Origin: Cymbomonas tetramitiformis
Lineage: Eukaryota; Chlorophyta; Pyramimonadophyceae; Pyramimonadales; Pyramimonadaceae
DNA: 11,795 nucleotides
Assembly: GCA_001247695.2 (NCBI GenBank)
Contig: LGRX02009770.1
Location: forward strand, 12,389-24,183
Direction: 5' to 3'
Part shown: positions 1 through 6,300 of the stretch, piece after piece
Layout: each line of letters opens with the position of its first letter
Position numbering within the stretch: the stretch's first letter is position 1
Program-made: the position numbers and the translations under genes
The notes under the pieces: generated by a model
Seen by the model: the letters and a program-made list of their open reading frames with translations, nothing else
Told to the model about the DNA's origin: nothing
Database searches by the model: none

Positions 1-217
1 GAGCCCTGACCACCGCGAGCCCGTCTGACAGAAGCCTTGTCCACCGGGAGCCCGTCTGACAGGAGCCCTGTCCACCGGGAGCCCGTCTGACAGGAGCCCT
101 GTCCACCGGGAGCCCGTCTGACAGGAGCCCTGTCCACCGGGAGCCCGTCTGACAGGAGCCCTGTCCACCAGGAGCCGGTCTGACAGGAGCCCTGTCCACC
201 GGGAGCCCGTCTGACAG
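1..217. repeat. 31-bp minisatellite, 7 copies, ending at a 3' splice site
   Basis: Seven head-to-tail 31-bp units start at 1, 32, 63, 94, 125, 156 and 187. The unit begins gagccctgtccaccgggagc and ends cgtctgacag. Copies differ by only a few substitutions, and units 3, 4, 5 and 7 are identical. There are no variable spacers, so this is not CRISPR. Every unit ends in ctgacag, which looks like a 3' splice acceptor, and the last copy stops exactly where exon 1 of the PX gene is inferred to begin (218). It probably fills the 3' end of the intron before exon 1; its left end is cut by the window edge. Confidence 0.93.
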
Positions 218-338
218 GAGGTTCCGGGGCGTGCAGGTCGGGAACATGAAGGGGAAGATGGCGGGGCTTGCTGCAAGAGTCCAGGCCCACTTGGGGCCGC
301 CGCCTCTTAACCCCCTCAACCAGTACACCGTGTTTTGG
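218..338 (+). CDS. Exon 1: start of PX domain
   Basis: Begins after ctgacag with one base completing a split codon, then 40 codons (RFRGVQVGNMKG ... NQYTVFW), ending at phase 0 before the donor gtgcgt. The NQYTVFW end reads directly into VECTGDNGQVW of exon 2, as expected for adjacent PX strands. A second possible acceptor is gtgcag at 236 (exon from 237, phase 0). I prefer 218 because the repeat array stops exactly there, as in intron 2. The 3' boundary is firmer than the 5' one. Confidence 0.7.
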
Positions 339-3300
339 GTGCGTCTGCTGCCTTGATGCTGCCCTCTACACGCAACCCCACTGCTGAAGCTTGCCACACG
401 GCAGAAATGAGAACTGCGGACCGCGGGCGAGCGGGCGGGGCTGCGAGGATGCACAGCCCCGCGCCAGGGCGGTGTGGAGGGAGAGAATTGGGGATGGCTG
501 AGGCGTGCGGGGTACGGGGTGCGGGGGGGATTGAGATTCGAGCATGCCTGACTTCACCTTGCAAGGGTAGCCTGGATGCCAGCGGCGTAACACATGATCG
601 CGGCCAGAGATCCCCTCGGCAGTCTGGTTGTTTTGCTCGAGGCTCCTGGGAGTGCAAGAAGTGCTAGCCGCGGGACGTGCGTGGCGCTGAGTAGGGGAGG
701 GGGGGCTCCGTGCGTGGCGCTGAGTAGGGCGGGGGCCTCCGTGCGTGGCGCTGAGTAGGGGCGGGGGGCCTCCATGCGTGCCGCTTGCAGGTGGAGTGCA
801 CCGGCGATAACGGACAGGTGTGGGGCTTCTGGAGGCGCTACCGCGACTTTGTGAACCTCCGCCAGGAGCTGCTGCGAACCCCCTTCTGTGTGCCGCACGG
901 CGGAAAGCTGCCCGAAGCCTGGCAGGTGCGCCGCCTCCTTCGCCCTTCACCTTCTTTGCTGCGCCCTCCGGTGTGGTGTCTCATGTCGTCGGGCCCCGCG
1001 GGTCATCGGAGCAGTGTCTCATGTAGTCGGGCCTCGCGGGTCATCGGAGCAGTGTCTCACGTCGTCGGGCCCCGCGGGTCATCGGAGCAGGCATGTCCCG
1101 CGGGTCATCGGAGCAGTGTCTCATGTCGTCGGGGCTCGCGGGTCATCGGAGCAGTGTCTCATGCCGTCGGGCCTCGCGGGTCATTGGAGCAGTGTCTCAC
1201 GTCGTCGGGCCCCCGCTGGTCATCGGAGCAGTGTCTCATGTAGTTGGGGCTCGCGGGTCATCGGAGCAGTGTCTCGCGTCGCCGGGGCTCGGGTCATCGG
1301 AGCAGTGTCTCATGTCGCCGGGGCTCGCGGGTCATCGAGCAGTGTCTCATGTCGTCGGGGCTCGCGGGTCATCGGAGCAGTGTCTCATGTCGTCGGGCCT
1401 CGCGGGTCATCGGAGCAGGAGATGGAGCAGCTGCGCAAGTCCTCCCAGGCCATGTTTGGCAAGCTGCACCCAGGTGCGCCCCTCCACGCTTCGGAAACGC
1501 CCACATCGAACGCTCGAGGGCTCGATGGGACTGCCGCATCTGAGTTCCTCCACGTGCACAAAGCAAAGCGCCTACCGCACCGCACACTCCTCCATCTGCA
1601 CAGAGCAAGCCAGGGCAGAGCCGGGCAAGCCACCCAATGCTCGCTGCTTTCACACAGAATACTGCAGGCGGGGCATTGGATGGCGCGTGGTGATATACGG
1701 AAGTGTAGGGCAGCGCTGCCACAAGGTGACAGCATGCAGGATGACTTCAGTCAGGCTAGACACGGAAGGCAAATATATGCCGCCATTTGAACAACCGCTC
1801 CCGTTATGACACCCGTAGGATGCGAGTTTCGAAGTCGGGGATGGAGGCGTTACCCGGATCGGCGATGACTAAGCCCCGTGTGCTGGCGGTGTCTCCTTGT
1901 GTGAAACTCTCTGCCGCATCAAACTCCGTGTCTTAGCAACAAGAAGCATTGAGAACCTCTGGTCGCCATCTGCAGCTGCTCGCGACTTTCTGTGATTTAA
2001 CCTCGTGATGATAACGAAATAGAATGGCGACACGCGCTTCTCTCGGGCTGATGCGCGGCTGGGAGCGAGCTCCAGGGCTCCTCCGCCTCGGAGCTCCCGA
2101 CGCCGGTGCATACACGATGCAAGCGGAGGTCGCCCTGGCTCTTTGCTTGCCAGTGCCGAGGAACAGGCAGCTGACCGGCGCCTCGGTGCGGGTGCGGTAT
2201 GGGCGTCTCAGAGGTGGTGGAGCAACGCCGCCGGATCGTTGAGAGATGCTTGAGCTCCGCCTTGGCCGCCGTGCCCCCCCTGCCCACCGCCCGACCGCTC
2301 CTGGAGTTCCTTGCCCCGCCGCCTCCGCCAAGTGATGACGCCTGCAGGCATCGGTGCGTGACCGCCGGTCGCCTTCCTTGGTGTCAACCCATACCCCCCC
2401 CCTGCCTATGCCTTGTGCAGCGGCTTTATAAGGGCATAGGTAGCGTTCACATCAGACCTCCCGACCCCGCCTCAACGCCCCAAAACTTTTGCACCAAAAA
2501 AACGCCGATGATATTAACATATGAGCTGTTGCAGGCGCAGCGGCAGCAACAGCAGCGACAGCAGTATGGACACCCAAGCGTCGTGGGGCCTGCTCTCGGG
2601 GAGCATCGGTGGGCATCTCCTCAACTGTTTCCCTCTGCGAGGCCACTTGCTTCCATGGAAGTCATTGCAAGTGCCTCTCTGCTGCCGCCAGTGTCAGTGC
2701 GCATACTCAGTCATCCGGTCATCTAGCCATCCAGTCATATATGCAGGTGCTCGTATGTTGCCTTGCTGGTGGGGCTTGTAGGCAACTCGAACGAGTTCGC
2801 ATGGCACCTGCGTTGTTTGTGTGGAGGAGCTCTGGCACATTCCATTTTAGTGGTGTGAACTCTCCGCACTCTATGGTGGCGTTTGAAGGGGGGGAGGGGG
2901 CTTTTTATGGGCCTTCTGCGCTGCTTTTGCTCTGTTGAAGTGCTCGAGACGTGCACAGGAAGATCGAAGTGGCGCGGAAAGACTTGGAGGGTGGAACACT
3001 TGGAGCATTGCGCTGCCGAGGCTTCATGTCACATGCACGCCAGCAAGTGCGCAGTTTGGATGCATTGCGCTGCCGAGGCTTCGTGTCACACGCACGACAG
3101 CAAGTGCGCAGTTTGGGTGCATTGCGCTGCCGAGGCTTCGTGTCACACGCACGACAGCAAGTGCGCAGTTTGGGTGCAATGCGGTGCCGAGGCTTCGTGG
3201 CACACGCACGACAGCAAGTGCGCAGTTTGGGTGCATTGCGCTGCCGAGGCTTCGTGTCACATGCACGACAGCAAGTGCGCAGTTTGGGTGCATTGCGCTG

Positions 3301-6300
3301 CCGAGGCTTCGTGTCACATGCACGACAGCAAGTGCGCAGTTTGGGTGCACGGTGTTTACTTCGTCCGCACGGAGTCGTTTTGAGGAGGACACCTCAAGGG
3401 CGGCGCGGGCTTTATCCGGTGGCGTCTTTGCTCAGCCAGGAGAAGTGATCTCACGCCTCTCACCTGTCCGGCGTGGGATTCCTGTACTCCCAGGCTGCGC
3501 CTGCGGTCTCCACGGAGTCTTACTAGCCATCTGACGGGTCCCCGCTTCCAGGGTTGTCACGCACAAGCCAAGTGCATGCGTGTGCATGCTGCCTCGGGCT
3601 GCTCCCCATGCACTGTGCCGCAGCCCTGCCCTGTGCTTCCATCTGACGTGCCTCTTGGAGTTGCAAGTGGGATGGCTTCCATCGCCCTATGCCACACATT
3701 GGTATCTTGGCATGGCTCCGCTCTGCTCTGGGGTGCCGTTGCTTTCCTCTGAGGGGATACTTCGGCCGACTTTGGTGGACGTGGCGCACGCCGCTTGGTA
3801 CGCTGAGCGCCTGTACGGGCCAGGTGATGGCCATGGCGCCGGCGGCATGTCCGCGCTGGAGGTGGGAAGCGCTTTCGGCAGCACGGTGCATCTCCTGGTA
3901 GACCTGCCGACCGCGGCGAATCCGGAAGATCTGATGGACGCCCAGGTGGCTCCCCGCTCCCTGCTGCGCCTTATCCCCGCTCTAACGTCACTCCCCACCT
4001 CGCTCCTTCACTGCCATTTTCCAGCACAGTTCTTCACCTCCATGCCCATCCCACCTCTCAGTTGTACCTCCTCTCCTCAATCCCCTCTCTCACCTTCACT
4101 CCCTCTCTCACCTTCACTCCCAAACCCCCTCCTCCAGTCTCGATTCACTCCCCAACCCCCTCGATCACTTTTGCTACCCCACATTGTCGCGTATAGGTTC
4201 AAGATGGAATGCATTGATTCCCCTGGCAAGCCCCCCCTAATGGGAGCATCGGAGGGCTGCACAGGGGGGGCACTGTGTATGCTGCCGAGCTGCCCTACCG
4301 AGAGAGCCAGCCCCCGGCAGCACGCGCAGGAACACTCTGAAGGACCTGTTCAACCGCCCCAGGTGAGCCCTCAGAATGCTCGCGGCATTGCCTCTAGGCG
4401 GAACACGGGGGTGATGATTTGACATTTACTTCCAAATCCACTAGTTGTAGTCCTCCCTCACCCTCTCCAGATGTTAGAGGCAACCACATCGTTGCAGGTG
4501 TCGACGGGGCGTTAGGCGAGCACGGGTCGCTGGGGGCCGCGAGGTGTGGCACGAGGAGCGGCTGCCAGTTCTGTGTGGGGAGGGGAGATGACTTTGCTTG
4601 GAGAGGTGGAGCGCAGGGCGCTGGTTGGAGAGATGCGCAGCCGAGCTGGGTCCATGGGGGGACAAGGCACGAGGTACGGTTCATGAGGGCTGCTGCGTGT
4701 AGGGAGGAGGCGGGCCGGAGAAGGGGTGATCTGGGGTGTGGAGATACCTGGGGAGGGGTGAGCTGGGGTGTGAGATATCTGGGGAGGTGTGAGCTGGGTG
4801 TGAGATACCTGGTGAGGGGTGAGCTGGGGGTGTGGAGATACCTGGGGAGGGTGAGCTGGGGAGTGGAGATACTGGGGAGGGCGAGCTGGTGTGTGGAGCG
4901 ACATGGGAAGAGGCACCTAGGTATAGAGTGATTGGGGAGGGGCGGCCTAGCGTATAGAGTGATTGGAGAGGGGGCGAAGCAGGGTGTAGAGCGATTGGGG
5001 AAGAGGCAACCTAGGGTATAGAGTGATTGGGGGAGGGGCGAAGCAGGGGTAGAGCGATTGGGGAAGAGGTGTCCTAGGGTATAGAGTGATTGGGGGAGGG
5101 GCGAAGCAGGGTGTCGGGCGATTGGGGAAGAGGCGACCTAGAGTATAGAGTGATTGGGGGAGAGGCGAAGTGGGGTGTCGAGCAATTGGGTAACGTGCGA
5201 GCTGGGGTGTGCCTGAGCAGTGCTCGACGATGCCAGTACACCGGGGAGATGTACTGCACCGCATGCCACACAAACGAGCAGACGCCTATTCCTGCGGCGA
5301 TGCTGCAGGTGCTCCCACCCCTTTGATTTCACTGCAGTCACGTGAAAGCCCCGATACACCTGCAGCATGTTGCGCAGCTTTTGCCGTGTGACACTCGCAA
5401 CCATATGCACACAGAGAGAGAAATCGGTCCAGGGTTAAGTACACGGACCAATCCCAATGCACCCAGGTGTGGGGCGGTATTCCTAGCTTGGCATGCGCCT
5501 GTCAGTGAGCGGTGCCCCCAGCTTCGATGATCCCGAGACAAGGCACGGTCGATATCAAGTCCAGGTCCATCAGGCTTCAGTCCAGGGCTCAAGACCTACT
5601 GATGTACAACCAGCTGGTTGCCGCGCACGGTGTGCCACAGGACTGGGACTTTAAGCCGCGGAAAGTGTGCAGCATGGCCAAGGTGAGTCCTCCCGTCCCC
5701 GCATTATATGCAGGCTGGCCAATCGTGATCCTCCCGTCACCGCATTATGTGCAGGCTGGCCAATCGTGATCCTCCCGTCCCCATTATGCGTGCTGGCTAA
5801 TCACGCATCCTCCCATCCCCGCATTATGTGCAGTCTGGCCAATCACAATCCTCCGCCCCCGCATTAAGTGCAAGTCTGGCCAATCACGATCCTCCCATCC
5901 CCGCATTATGCAGTCTGGCCAATCGTGATCCTCTGCCCCGCATTATATGCGCTCTGGCCATTCGTATCCTCCTGCCCCCGCATTATGTGCAGTCTGCCCA
6001 ATCGTGATCCTCCCGTCCCCGCATTATATGTAGTCTGGCCATTCGTGGTCCCTCCCCCGCCCCCGTGCATTATGCAGTCCGGCCAATCGTGATCCTCCCG
6101 CCCCGGCAGCATATGCAGTCTGGCCAATCGTGATCCCCCGTCCCCGCAGTATATGCAGTCTGGCCAATCGTGATCCTCCCGTCCCCGCAGTATATGCAGC
6201 GTCCGGCCACCGTGATCCCCCGTCCCGCATTATGTGCCATCTGGCCAATCGTGATCTTCCCTTCCCCGCATTATGTGTGTGCTGGCCAATCATGATCCTC

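Noticed and set aside
1..217. Possible CRISPR array
   Set aside because: Units are contiguous 31-bp copies with no unique spacers, and the context is eukaryotic.
366..950. 194-codon minus strand frame
   Set aside because: Low-complexity reverse reading of the intron 1 array and exon 2; no motif, and the opposite strand has a supported exon.
888..1790. 300-codon + strand open frame and its overlapping neighbours (785-1243, 1093-1809)
   Set aside because: They are by-products of the 38-bp array cycling through frames plus intron sequence; only the exon segments 791-925 and 1419-1473 carry family content.
2883..3534. Cys/His-rich repeat proteins in three frames
   Set aside because: Openness follows from a 57-bp (3n) unit; no exon boundary or homologous domain supports any frame.
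4330..4362. Short exon EHSEGPVQPPQ between cgcgcag and gtgagc
   Set aside because: Splice signals are good, but it gives no zinc ligands and the wrong phase for exon 8; the longer exon 4265-4362 fits both.
4471..4497. 27-nt micro-exon MLEATTSLQ between ctccag and gtgtcg
   Set aside because: Phase 0 at both ends, so it cannot sit between exon 7 (phase 2) and exon 8 without a frame break.
4419..4931. 170-codon + frame with a CQFC motif as a candidate zinc pair
   Set aside because: Phase does not fit between exons 6 and 8, and the true pair is found in exon 7; the rest is G-rich array.
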